Part shown: one piece after another, positions 35,994 through 44,452 of the stretch | Layout of the letters: each line of letters begins with the position of its first letter | Position numbering within the stretch: position 1 is the first letter of the stretch | Source of the DNA: Bacteroidota bacterium | Lineage (GTDB): Bacteria; Bacteroidota; Bacteroidia; Chitinophagales; Chitinophagaceae | Reading direction: 5' to 3' | Length of the DNA: 64,000 nucleotides | NCBI GenBank assembly: GCA_023424015.1 | Contig: JAFAEM010000006.1 | Span: forward strand, 124,001 to 188,000 | Program-made: the position numbers and the translations under genes | The notes under the pieces: generated by a model | The model's database searches: none | Told to the model about the DNA's origin: nothing | What the model saw: only the letters and a program-made list of their open reading frames with translations

Positions 35994-37517
35994 TTAGTTT
36001 ACTAATGGATTTGTCGATGTCTCATTAGCCGGAATTGGGAACATATCAACCTGGTTTGGCACCCGATCAGGAATTATCGACGGGAAATAGCCTTTTTTCC
36101 TCCAACGAAGTATATCAATATTACTAACCTGCTCAACACTCAATTCAACTGATCGTTCATGCATCACCGCCTTGAGTGCATCGTTCTTTGAAGCAAGTGT
36201 AACCGGAGGCATATCCACACCCGGGCGAGCCCGAACCTCATTAATATATTTTGCAGCCTCTGTAGGTGTTCCCACTTCAGCTTCGCATTCGGCAAGCATC
36301 AGCAGCACATCTGCATAACGAATTAAACGGTGATTAATACCTCCGGGATGAAATCCTGAATTAACCCATTCGTATACACCATATTTACGGAAGAATCTTT
36401 TCTTTGTCACCCCATTCCTGGTGCTGGCAGCAACATTCATATCTGCAGCTGTAAGTGTATGGGGCCCCAGTGGTGACGCAGTCAGGATCTGATCTCCTTC
36501 TTCATAAATTGTAAATTTATACCTGGGATCATTAGGCTCAAATTCATCCAGCAACCGGTTTGAAGGAATTATATTTCCCCAGGTGATCCCGTACTCCTGG
36601 TTACGCACTGTACTCTGTGGGTTTGTAGGCCCTTCCCCATCATATCCCCAGTTAAAATTATTATCACCCTTATCAACGAATATCACTTCAAATATTGATT
36701 CGGCGTTAAATTCATGCCCCGTTGTTATTAATACCCCTGCATCATCTCTTACATCGCCATCGAAATTCCATAAATAAGGAACCAGTGAGTATTTGTTATA
36801 AACCTGGAGGAGTGCGGTTTTCGCAGCAGCATAGTCACCCTTTTGCATTTGCACTCTACCCATCATGGCATTTGCGGCACCCTTTGTTGCGCGGCCATTG
36901 TCTGAGGCGCCATAGCTTTCAGGTAATTTTTGTGCTGCTTCGGTCAGGTCAGCTATGATCAATGCATAAATTTCATCCACGGATGATTTACCCTTGAACC
37001 CGGTGGCCGAAGTAACAGCTTCTGAGTAAAGCGGGACCTCACCCCATTGTGATACTAATTCAAAATAGGCCCATGCCCTTAAAAATTTGGCTTCACCTAC
37101 CACGCGGTCCCTAAGGGCTATATTATCGGATACATCGGGTGCTTTAGAAAGAACCAGGTTCGCCCTGTTGATCATCCGATAACAACCTGTCCATACATCC
37201 GACATTACTGAATTAGATGGAGCAGGTGAAGGTTCCTTGAGTAACTGTGCCCTTGGCGCTTCCAATTGATCGCCGCCCGAAGCACACTCACCACTTCGCA
37301 TGTCATGTGTAAAAAACCACTCCCTGCCAACAAGTTGCGCCGAACGCAGTGTAGAGTAAATGGAATTTACACCATTCTGCAATTCTACCGCGGTTTTAAA
37401 ATAACTTTCAGTTGTAGGGTTATTTTCATCAAGTACATCCAGTTTTTCATTACAGCCAACAATACTGACAATGCTGAGGAGAATCGTAGTCAGTAATTTA
37501 TTAATACTTTGTTTCAT
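35994..37517 (-). CDS. SusD/RagB-type surface binding lipoprotein 2
   Basis: The 507-residue protein has a lipoprotein signal with SIVGCNEK (Cys 22), followed by LDVLDENNPTTESYFKT, the usual SusD N-terminus. FLRAWAYFELVSQWGEVPLY near residue 148, NEVRARPGVD and the C-terminal ERSVELSVEQVSNIDILRWRKKG are characteristic. It binds the substrate at the surface and caps the partner SusC, whose stop is 37 bp upstream. The substrate cannot be named, since no hydrolase is encoded in this operon apart from the VCBS protein. Confidence 0.93.
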   Translation of the reverse strand: MKQSINKLLTTILLSIVSIVGCNEKLDVLDENNPTTESYFKTAVELQNGVNSIYSTLRSAQLVGREWFFTHDMRSGECASGGDQLEAPRAQLLKEPSPAPSNSVMSDVWTGCYRMINRANLVLSKAPDVSDNIALRDRVVGEAKFLRAWAYFELVSQWGEVPLYSEAVTSATGFKGKSSVDEIYALIIADLTEAAQKLPESYGASDNGRATKGAANAMMGRVQMQKGDYAAAKTALLQVYNKYSLVPYLWNFDGDVRDDAGVLITTGHEFNAESIFEVIFVDKGDNNFNWGYDGEGPTNPQSTVRNQEYGITWGNIIPSNRLLDEFEPNDPRYKFTIYEEGDQILTASPLGPHTLTAADMNVAASTRNGVTKKRFFRKYGVYEWVNSGFHPGGINHRLIRYADVLLMLAECEAEVGTPTEAAKYINEVRARPGVDMPPVTLASKNDALKAVMHERSVELSVEQVSNIDILRWRKKGYFPSIIPDRVPNQVDMFPIPANETSTNPLVN

Positions 37518-37554
37518 AATACGCTGTTTTATATAATTTGACTCATGTTTGTTT

Positions 37555-40500
37555 TTAAAACCCTACCTGAATTCCAAGCAGGAAGGCCTTTGGCTGAGGG
37601 TAAACTGCGAAGTCAATGCCATTGGTTAATGATGAATTAGGGGTCCTGTTACCAACTTCCGGATCATACCCGCTGTAATCAGTGAAAGTCAGGATATTTT
37701 GGGCTGATACATAAACACGGAAGTTCTTCACCGTTCCACGTGTTAGCGTTTGCAGACTGGAGGAAGGAATGTTATAACCCAACATTATATTTTTCAAACG
37801 CAGGTACGAACCATCTTCAAGAAAACGTGTGGAGGGACGTGCGTTTTGATTGGGATCAGCACCAATGGCGCGGGGGATATTGGTATTGGTATTGGTAGGT
37901 GTCCATGCATTTAATACCTGTGTGCCCGCATTAAAGAAACGTACCATACCCTCGCTAATAACCCGTGTAGCGTTGAATATCTTATTGCCATGAACTCCCT
38001 GGAAGAACAATGACAAATCCAGATTTTTATAGTTGGCGCCAAGACTGAGCGCGTAGGTTGCCTTGGGAATAAAACTTCCCAGGAACTGCCGGTCATTAAT
38101 ATCGATCACACCATCTTTATTCGTATTCTGAAATTTAAGATCTCCTGGTGCAGTGGATGCGGTTTGTGTCGCATGGCTGCTTACTTCTGCAGCGCTTTGG
38201 AAAATACCTTCTACCACCCAGCCATAGAAAGACTGAATAGGATGGCCTACGGCTGTATTGGTAATATTATAAGCGCCAAAATCCTGATCGCCGCCAGCCT
38301 CGATATTCTTAACTCCTTCCGCTAACCTGGTAACCTCATTGGTAACGAAACTCACGTTACCTATGGCATTCCATTTAAAATCACCGATCCTGTCGCTATA
38401 ACCAAGCTGCAATTCAAATCCATTGTTTTTCATGGCGCCAACGTTTTGCGCTACGGTACTGTTTATAAAACCAAACGAAGGCGGAAGTGGCACGCTTAGA
38501 ATAAGGTTATCAGTCTTCCGTTGATAATACTCAGCAGATAAAGTGAATTTATTCTTCAAAAATCCTACGTCCAGTCCTATATTCAACTGATTCGTTTTTT
38601 CCCATTCCAGTTCCTTGTTTCCAAGTCGTTGAATGGAAGATGCAGGACCGCCGGTAATCGAATTATTAAACGGGTAGTAAGCGCTGTTGGAATTTACACT
38701 TACCAGCCAGGGCGTATTACCCAGCACCAGGCCGTTGAGCCCCGTTACGCCATATCCCGCTCTTACTTTTAACTCAGAAATTAAATCCTGGTTCAACATA
38801 AAGTCTTCCTGGTCAACTCGCCAACCGATAGATGCAGAGGGAAAAGTTGCCCATTTCTTACCAGGTGCCCATACTGAAAGACCATCCCGGCGAATGGCTA
38901 CACTCGCCAGATATTTGCTTTTAAAGTCATAGCTTATACGGCCCAGGTACGAGATCAGGGTGTTTTCACCGGTCAGCGTCTGGACACCAACATTGGTGGC
39001 ATTATTTAAAGTCCGGAGTTCATTGGATGCCTGGTTACCGCTTGCATTTTCCTGTCTTGTTTTTTGCTCCTGCTGCTCATATGCAGCAACGGCGGTGAAA
39101 TGATGATCACCAAAAGTTCTATCGAAACTGAGTTGTTCTGTAAAAAGCAATACCGTAGAAACCCCACGATTATTTGTAATAGTGGCCTGAGTTGCACTTG
39201 AACCGGCAACAGTTCCGTTGTCGTTGAAAATTGGTGAAAAGCGATAATCTAAAGTATTAGCATAGTCGATCCCGAATATAGATCGGAACTTCAATGAGCC
39301 CGTTAGATTGATATCAAGAAATGCTGTTCCCAGGATTTTAGCGGTCTTCCTGGAACCCGGGTTCTTTAAGGCCGCATCCTCTACAGGATTTGTAGGGTCA
39401 CCGCCATCCAAAACAGAGTTGACGCCTCTGTAACCACCGATCGATGTTGGATCATATACCGGAATATGGGGCATCATCCGGATTACGTTTACCAGGTTTG
39501 TCCTGGAACCGGTTTCATTATTATCATAATCCTGGTTGCCGGATGAAACGTATAAATTCTCACCAAACGTGAACACCCTGCTAATGTTATGGTCCGAATT
39601 AATCCGGAAATTATACCGGCGATAGCCAACACTAGGAGCAATACCCTCCTGGTCGGTAAAACCTGCCGAAGCATAAAAACGGGATATTTCATTTCCACCA
39701 CTCAAACCCAGGTTATGCTGGGTCATCGGGCCATTTTTGAAATAAGCGTCCTGCCAGTCGGTATTTGTTTGGCCATAAGTTTGCGACGCTCCTGTATGAG
39801 TGGGCTGATCGATATCCGGCGGACTGAGCCGGGGTACCTGGCTACCGCGGTAAGCAAGCGCATATTGCATGAATTGCTGTGTATTCAACAGATCCAGCCT
39901 CTCCGTTACCTTTTGTGTTCCAACATATGAATCAAGATTCACCCGCATCTTGCTATCCCTTCTTCCTTTCTTTGTAGTTATCATGATCACGCCATTGGTG
40001 GCACGTGAGCCATAGATCGCGGCGGCAGAAGCATCTTTCAATACGTCAACTGATTCAATATCCCTGGTATCAATTGTTGATAGGTTGCCTGTCGGGAATC
40101 CATCCACCACATATAGTGGATCGGAAGCATAACTTATTGAACTGATACCCCTTATACGAACAATGGGTTCGGCACCGGGACTTCCATTATTGGTTACCAT
40201 AAGCCCGGCAACACGGCCTTGCAGCGCCTGTGAGATGTTAAGTGCTGGCAGCTCGTTTAGCGTTTTACTGTTGACGCTGGAAACTGCGCCGGTAACCAAA
40301 GTTCTTTTTTGAGTACCATAACCTACTACAACTACCTCGTCTAATGACATATTACTGGACTCAAGAATAACTTGTATCGAAGTCTTTCCCTCGATACTCA
40401 CTTCCCTGGTGGCCATACTAACAAAAGAAAACACCAGGATCTTATCATCATCCTCCACTTCTAAGGAAAAAGTACCATCGGCCGAGGTTGTTGTAGCCCT

Positions 40501-40986
40501 GTTTGAATTCTTAACCTGCACAGATACGGCAGCCAAAGGCTCTCCGTTATTATTTGTTACCGTTCCGGTGATCGTCCGCAAAACCGGGATTTCCGGTTCG
40601 CTGGATATGTTGCCGGAATTTTCAGAAATGATAAAGATTCCGGATTCCTCAATAAACCGGTACTTCAGGTTGGTTGTCGAGATAATTTTGTTGAGCACCT
40701 CTCCGACGGGCATTTGCCTGACATTGACCGTGAAATTCCGACCCCCGGGAATGATATCGTTACAGAATGTAAACCGATAATCAGTTTCCTTTTCTATGGC
40801 CTTAAAAATTTTGGTCAGCTTAACCCCGGTCAGCGAAAGATTCACCTTCACATCCTGGGAATACCCGCCTGCGTTGACCGACATGGCGCAGACAAAGAGC
40901 AGAATTGAAGTTAATTTCATGATTTTAAGCAGCTTCGTTAATGATAGGTTTGTAAAACTCCATCTACAAGCATGATTTTTTTTCAT
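37555..40986 (-). CDS. SusC/RagA-type TonB-dependent transducer with STN domain (SusC 2)
   Basis: The 1143-residue protein has a long N-terminus with the signal at about 23-42 (MKLTSILLFVCAMSVNAGG). An STN signalling domain (about 45-125, VNLSLTGVKLTKIF to SGIFIISE) follows, then a carboxypeptidase-like domain (about 137-215, ITGTVTNNNGEPLAA), the DEVVVVGYGTQ TonB-box region (about 216), a plug (LQGRVAGLMV, IRGISSISYASDPLYVVDG, AIYGSRATNGVIMITTKKG) and a barrel ending LLGIQVGF. The STN domain contacts FecR-type anti-sigma proteins, and fecR and an ECF sigma gene lie directly upstream, so this transporter both imports and signals. Two hairpins lie between fecR and its start codon. Confidence 0.93.
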   Translation of the reverse strand: MKKNHACRWSFTNLSLTKLLKIMKLTSILLFVCAMSVNAGGYSQDVKVNLSLTGVKLTKIFKAIEKETDYRFTFCNDIIPGGRNFTVNVRQMPVGEVLNKIISTTNLKYRFIEESGIFIISENSGNISSEPEIPVLRTITGTVTNNNGEPLAAVSVQVKNSNRATTTSADGTFSLEVEDDDKILVFSFVSMATREVSIEGKTSIQVILESSNMSLDEVVVVGYGTQKRTLVTGAVSSVNSKTLNELPALNISQALQGRVAGLMVTNNGSPGAEPIVRIRGISSISYASDPLYVVDGFPTGNLSTIDTRDIESVDVLKDASAAAIYGSRATNGVIMITTKKGRRDSKMRVNLDSYVGTQKVTERLDLLNTQQFMQYALAYRGSQVPRLSPPDIDQPTHTGASQTYGQTNTDWQDAYFKNGPMTQHNLGLSGGNEISRFYASAGFTDQEGIAPSVGYRRYNFRINSDHNISRVFTFGENLYVSSGNQDYDNNETGSRTNLVNVIRMMPHIPVYDPTSIGGYRGVNSVLDGGDPTNPVEDAALKNPGSRKTAKILGTAFLDINLTGSLKFRSIFGIDYANTLDYRFSPIFNDNGTVAGSSATQATITNNRGVSTVLLFTEQLSFDRTFGDHHFTAVAAYEQQEQKTRQENASGNQASNELRTLNNATNVGVQTLTGENTLISYLGRISYDFKSKYLASVAIRRDGLSVWAPGKKWATFPSASIGWRVDQEDFMLNQDLISELKVRAGYGVTGLNGLVLGNTPWLVSVNSNSAYYPFNNSITGGPASSIQRLGNKELEWEKTNQLNIGLDVGFLKNKFTLSAEYYQRKTDNLILSVPLPPSFGFINSTVAQNVGAMKNNGFELQLGYSDRIGDFKWNAIGNVSFVTNEVTRLAEGVKNIEAGGDQDFGAYNITNTAVGHPIQSFYGWVVEGIFQSAAEVSSHATQTASTAPGDLKFQNTNKDGVIDINDRQFLGSFIPKATYALSLGANYKNLDLSLFFQGVHGNKIFNATRVISEGMVRFFNAGTQVLNAWTPTNTNTNIPRAIGADPNQNARPSTRFLEDGSYLRLKNIMLGYNIPSSSLQTLTRGTVKNFRVYVSAQNILTFTDYSGYDPEVGNRTPNSSLTNGIDFAVYPQPKAFLLGIQVGF

Positions 40987-41008
40987 ACCTTTATTTTGGT
41001 TAAATTTT

Positions 41009-41045
41009 AAAAAATAAGAACAACCTTTTTTTGAAAGGTTTTTCT
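41009..41045 (-). terminator. Terminator-like hairpin 23 bp before susC 2 start
   Basis: On the - strand, AGAAAAACCTTT and AAAGGTTGTTCT form a 12-bp stem with one mismatch and a five-base loop, followed by TATTTTTT. This is a good intrinsic-terminator shape. It stands between fecR and susC, only 23 bp from the susC ATG, so it may act as an attenuator on the sigma-fecR transcript or as a leader element of susC. Confidence 0.55.
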
Positions 41046-41053
41046 AAGTTTTT

Positions 41054-41088
41054 ATACAGGGGTTATGTTAGCGCATAACTTCCTGTAT
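41054..41088. repeat. Second hairpin just after the fecR stop
   Basis: ATACAGG pairs with CCTGTAT and, inside a G/TT internal loop, GTTATG pairs with CATAAC around a six-base loop. On the + strand it is followed by a T-rich run; on the transcribed - strand an A-rich run follows. It lies four bases from the fecR stop and directly precedes the terminator-like hairpin. Confidence 0.45.
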
Positions 41089-41091
41089 TTT

Positions 41092-42210
41092 TTATTTTGA
41101 AAGGATCACCCTTATTGTTTCTCCATTTTCTATTCTATAATTAAACTTTTTAGACTCTTTTAAGAACTCGAGCACGGTATTGATATCCTCCTTTTCAAAA
41201 ATTCCGGTAAAGCGATAATTCCGAATAGTGTCATCTTTGAGCTCAACCTTTACGCCATACCATCTTTCCAGTAAAATGGCTATGTCGCTGAATAATTCAT
41301 CTTCAAACATCAGCTTATTCTCTTTCCATGCCAGCTCCCTGATATCACCATAATCAGTAACCTCCAGCTTTCTAACAAGGCTGTCTGCTACTCCTGGCTG
41401 ATCCTGGTCTGCAATAGCTCCCGGGCTATTCCCGTCAGACTTAGCAAACGAATGATCCCACTTGATTTTATGATTGGGATAAAGCAACATCCTCTGGTTA
41501 TTACTTTCTTTAAGTGTCACTTCCACCAAACCCCTGATTAAGGAGGTTTCGGTTACTTTTTCGTTACGGTAAGCTTTTACATTAAAAGCAGTTCCCAGTG
41601 CCTTCACATCCATGGCAACCGTATGTACAATAAAAGGAACCTTGCCGCTGTGTTTGATATCAAAGAATGCTTCCCCCTCCAGATAAACATCCCGGGTGGA
41701 AATGCCAAAATTCTCCTTGATTTCAATTTTACTGCCGGCATTCAAAGTAACTTCGGAACCATCGGGCAGTTGAATATTCTTTCTTTCCCCGTATGCCGAT
41801 TGGAAAATTCTTACGCCTTTGTTCCTGCCATTGTTATAATAATTAATAGTAAACAGGATACTAATTAATAATACGGCCGCGGCCGTGAGCTTAAGTATTT
41901 TGGGTAAAATGGGCCTGGTCCCTGCCCTTTGGATCCCGTCTATCTGGATCACAGGAACCGGTTTGGTCGTATCCAGCAAATCCATTTTTCTTCTAAGCCC
42001 GGTTACCTGCTCCTCTAAATCTGCCTCGCTCAATGCATTGAATAATTGAATAAAATTCTCTTTTGCGCTCTCCAGCAATTCCCGACGATCAGGGTTCAGG
42101 GTCATGTAATTTTCCCAATATGCCACATCCTGAGGTGAAGACCTTTTGCAATAGTTGATAAATGATTCATCTGCCAACAAATCTACAAGTCCCAATTTAT
42201 CCGACTTCAT
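41092..42210 (-). CDS. FecR-family anti-sigma factor
   Basis: The 372-residue protein has an N-terminal cytoplasmic domain (about 1-95, with SPQDVAYWENYMTLNPDRRELLESAKE), one membrane span (about 110-128, LTAAAVLLISILFTINYY) and a periplasmic FecR domain (about 140-245, FQSAYGERKNIQLPDGSEVTLNAGSKIEI, GEAFFDIKHSGKVPFIVHT, ALGTAFNVKAY). The C-terminal DUF4974-like part ends with FTGIFEKEDINTVLEFLKESKKFNY. It holds the ECF sigma factor until the STN domain of SusC reports bound substrate. It lies between the sigma and susC genes, the usual order. The gap to the sigma gene is 306 bp, longer than normal, and contains a direct repeat. Confidence 0.93.
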   Translation of the reverse strand: MKSDKLGLVDLLADESFINYCKRSSPQDVAYWENYMTLNPDRRELLESAKENFIQLFNALSEADLEEQVTGLRRKMDLLDTTKPVPVIQIDGIQRAGTRPILPKILKLTAAAVLLISILFTINYYNNGRNKGVRIFQSAYGERKNIQLPDGSEVTLNAGSKIEIKENFGISTRDVYLEGEAFFDIKHSGKVPFIVHTVAMDVKALGTAFNVKAYRNEKVTETSLIRGLVEVTLKESNNQRMLLYPNHKIKWDHSFAKSDGNSPGAIADQDQPGVADSLVRKLEVTDYGDIRELAWKENKLMFEDELFSDIAILLERWYGVKVELKDDTIRNYRFTGIFEKEDINTVLEFLKESKKFNYRIENGETIRVILSK

Positions 42211-42516
42211 AGTATGATTTTAATAAAGCGTTTAAAAGCAGAGAAGGTCACCCGGATTTTTTACCCGTTTATGAAAAAAAAATTCTTTTCGAAAAAAATC
42301 CCTGGAAAGCGCAGATAAATGCCCAGGATCAATTGTAAATTAAAGCTTGCCCCTACGCCGGTAATACAGAAGGTCGGTAAGAACAGTCAATTGTAAATCA
42401 ATGCTGACCTTCTTTCCGGTAATATTGTTTTTGTGCACTTTTAGGACGACTTCTTCCCACCTCACCGTCTTCCCGGCAATCCTGTCTTTGAATAGGCAGC
42501 TGGAAAATTCGAGGCC
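42211..42516. other. Sigma-fecR intergenic region, 306 bp
   Basis: No gene is visible. The region contains the imperfect 38-bp direct repeat described separately and an 8-base inverted repeat, AGAAGGTC (42368-42375) and GACCTTCT (42406-42413). It is a candidate control region for fecR and susC. Confidence 0.4.
42329..42424. repeat. Imperfect direct repeat, 38-bp units, 58-bp period
   Basis: Unit 1 is 42329-42366 and unit 2 is 42387-42424. Both start TCAATTGTAAAT and both end CCGGTAATA, with diverged sequence between that still shares GCT and CC positions. The 58-bp step is constant at both ends. It looks like a local duplication or paired binding sites. Confidence 0.6.
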
Positions 42517-43131
42517 TCAGGCTATTGGAACCCCGGATGCAAATACCGTCACTAAAAGTAAAAGGGCTGCTTTATGCGCATACTGGCTGCTGGTAATATC
42601 CAGCTTTAATCGCTTTAACGCCTCATGAATTTTATTATAAACAGTACGGTGAGATAAGCCTGTTCTTTGTACAATTTCTTCATAGCTGAGTCCCTCGTAA
42701 AATCTAAGGACGATCAGCTCTTTCTGTCGGTTGGGGAGGACATTGATATGCTCCAGCAAAATTCTGGATAGGTGATTTTGTTCGTCTTTCCTGATCAGGT
42801 TCAACTCAGGATTAGGTTGCGGATCTTCCGAATGGCTATTCCACACAACGTGTAAACTCCCCTCCCTGCCCGATTTTTTCCAATCGCAGGTAAGTCTTCG
42901 CAAAAAGGAAGTAATAATATAGTTCCTGACATTTCTAGCTACCTCAATCGTTACCCGTTTTTCCCATAGATAAAGGAATAATTGTTGGATAGCGTCCTTG
43001 ACCAGTTGGGCATTTTTAATTTCATTCAGCCCGATAAACAAAAGATCAGGGTAATACTTTTTGTATAATGTCAAAAACATTTCCTTATCTCCCTGTTTCA
43101 ATCCTTTCCACAAAGTTTCGTCGTTAATCAT
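42517..43131 (-). CDS. ECF-type RNA polymerase sigma-70 factor (Bacteroidota FecI-like)
   Basis: The protein has 204 residues from the ATG at 43131; a TTG two codons earlier is less likely. Region 2 covers about 20-85 (LTLYKKYYPDLLFIGL, DAIQQLFLYLWEKR, YIITSFLRRL), and region 4 covers about 125-185 (LPNRQKELIVLRFYEGLSYEEIVQRTGLSHRTVYNKIHEALKRL). The C-terminus is hydrophobic (AALLLLVTVFASG), as in other members of this Bacteroidota group. It directs transcription of the linked SusCD genes when FecR releases it. It is first in the sigma-fecR-susC-susD-VCBS series. Upstream lie two inverted repeats and a 779-bp non-coding stretch. Confidence 0.92.
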   Translation of the reverse strand: MINDETLWKGLKQGDKEMFLTLYKKYYPDLLFIGLNEIKNAQLVKDAIQQLFLYLWEKRVTIEVARNVRNYIITSFLRRLTCDWKKSGREGSLHVVWNSHSEDPQPNPELNLIRKDEQNHLSRILLEHINVLPNRQKELIVLRFYEGLSYEEIVQRTGLSHRTVYNKIHEALKRLKLDITSSQYAHKAALLLLVTVFASGVPIA

Positions 43132-43219
43132 AAGCAACCGTAATCCAATTTAACAAATATCCGGCATATAAAATTTGTGTTTTTGTTTTTGAGACCCTGA
43201 AAACTAAGAAAAATCTATG

Positions 43220-43241
43220 TGTGCAAATCCTTTGTTGCACA
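43220..43241. promoter_or_regulatory. Inverted repeat upstream of the FecI-like sigma gene
   Basis: TGTGCAA (43220-43226) and TTGCACA (43235-43241) form a perfect 7-base inverted repeat with an 8-base centre, about 90 bp before the sigma start. On the - strand it is followed closely by TAGATTTT, a one-mismatch fit to the Bacteroidota -7 box. An operator overlapping the promoter is possible. Confidence 0.3.
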
Positions 43242-43270
43242 AGTTTTCCATTGTACAGGTAATAAAATTA

Positions 43271-43285
43271 GTGTCATTTTGACAC
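43271..43285. promoter_or_regulatory. Short palindrome GTGTCA-TTT-TGACAC
   Basis: This perfect 6-base inverted repeat with a three-base centre lies about 140 bp upstream of the FecI-like sigma gene. It resembles a dimer-binding operator. No terminator T-tract follows. Confidence 0.3.
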
Positions 43286-43849
43286 ATTAAAATACGAAAA
43301 AAAAGTTTGTAGCTATTAATAATTAACTAATTAGCGTTTTTATCATGTAGCCATACCCGGATGCGCCTTTTTTCTCCCAGGCTACCCGACTGGGTCTGGA
43401 TCCTGGACCAGCCCTGTAAAAACGTGCAGAACTTTTTTCAGTCACCCACGCTGCAGTTCAAAATCTGGGGTATATATGAAAGTTAGATTTGAGGGTCAGG
43501 GTCTGTGCCGTATATGCGAGTACACACGAAACTGATAGGAATGCTAACGTCTATAGGAAAGATACCTTAATATATAGTGTTCTTCGTCTGATCGTAGTAG
43601 GCGGCACTACAAATCCTGACCATAATTGATCCTAATAATCATAAAAATCCGTGTGCCGCCAATCTAAGTCGAAAGGTTGTTGAATATAGTGGAATGTATT
43701 TTAATATTGTATTACGACATTAAACCATCTTCAACTACTTTCATCAATATTAAACCTGAAAGACAGACCGGGGAATGCGGATTATCATTATGGTCATGAT
43801 TTATTAAGATTTAGAGGGGAGAAATATTCAAACCACGTTGAACAAACAT

Positions 43850-43915
43850 AAAGAGAGGGCGGGCTTAGGCAAGGCTAGCTTTTAGCCTGTATCAATACCC
43901 GACCCCTCCTTTCTA
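43850..43915 (-). terminator. Probable terminator after the CMD gene
   Basis: On the - strand, AGAAAGGAGGGG-TCGGG pairs with CCCGCCCTCTCTTT (one bulge and some G-A mismatches), with an inner hairpin GGCTA/TAGCC. TCTCTTTATGTTTG follows. It begins two bases after the CMD gene stop codon. The stem is imperfect. Confidence 0.4.
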
Positions 43916-43916
43916 A

Positions 43917-44384
43917 TCAATTGGCAACAGCTTTACGCCTGGGTTGGTAGTTGCCTGCCACAGTACCAAATGATCTTACGATACGATTCCAGGAATTGAT
44001 CTGAACGATGGCAAGTGTCAGCTTGGCGATCTCTTCCTTGCTGAAGTATTTATTCAGTTCATCATGAATATGATCGCTATGCTGTTCTTCGGGCAATCGT
44101 GTGAGCGTTTCTGCAAAAGCCAGCACCGCCTGTTCCTGGGGTGTGTAGTAGGTAGTTTCTCTCCATGCCGCAACTGAGAACAACCGAAGTGGCGTATCAC
44201 CGTCCTCGATCCCCTCCTTAAAATGCATGTCCAGGCAATAGGCGCAACTATTGATCTGCGACACACGCATCCTGATCAAATGCAACAGTTTGGCATCAAG
44301 ACCGCTGTTATCTACATACTCCTGTGCTTTCAGCATCACCTGCATTAATCCCTGGGGCAGGTCCCTGTACGAAATCCTTTCCAT
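43917..44384 (-). CDS. Carboxymuconolactone decarboxylase/AhpD-like protein (ECF41 partner)
   Basis: The protein has 155 residues from the ATG at 44384; a TTG three codons earlier would add MKN but is less likely. The AhpD-type redox motif is C47-A-Y-C50 with H54 (SCAYCLDMH), preceded by IRMRVSQIN, in an all-helical CMD fold. Such proteins act as alkyl-hydroperoxidase-like thiol reductants or small-molecule enzymes. The sigma gene upstream is of the ECF41 group, whose members are known to be encoded beside CMD proteins, oxidoreductases or epimerases. An ECF41-like promoter lies 31 bases before the start codon. A specific substrate cannot be given. Confidence 0.88.
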   Translation of the reverse strand: MERISYRDLPQGLMQVMLKAQEYVDNSGLDAKLLHLIRMRVSQINSCAYCLDMHFKEGIEDGDTPLRLFSVAAWRETTYYTPQEQAVLAFAETLTRLPEEQHSDHIHDELNKYFSKEEIAKLTLAIVQINSWNRIVRSFGTVAGNYQPRRKAVAN

Positions 44385-44415
44385 GTTTTTCAATTTTTAA
44401 TTAGTATTATAACAA

Positions 44416-44442
44416 AACAAACAAGGGAAGTGTTTCGTGACA
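44416..44442 (-). promoter_or_regulatory. ECF41-like promoter for the CMD gene
   Basis: Read on the - strand, TGTCACG (44442-44436) is followed after 16 bases by TGTT (44419-44416), close to the ECF41 pattern of TGTCACA, 16-17 bases and CGTC. It has the same spacing as the site upstream of the sigma gene and nearly the same distance to the start codon (31 bases). Confidence 0.45.
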
Positions 44443-44452
44443 GTTTGACGAA

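Larger units (their letters stand above)
43132..43916. other. Non-coding gap of about 785 bp
   Basis: All six frames are short. The stretch contains two palindromes near the sigma gene, an 8-base inverted repeat with GC-rich arms (GGCGGCAC 43600-43607, GTGCCGCC 43653-43660), and a terminator-like structure at its far end. Read on the - strand, about 43330-43450 has a 40-codon open frame with no start codon and no family I recognise; it may be a gene remnant. I see no tRNA or known RNA. Confidence 0.5.

Noticed and set aside
43330..43450. Hidden gene on the - strand in the long gap
   Set aside because: The open frame of about 40 codons has no start codon and no family similarity I can recognise.
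43600..43660. Ends of an insertion sequence or miniature element
   Set aside because: The inverted arms are only 8 bases, no target-site duplication is seen and no transposase is nearby.
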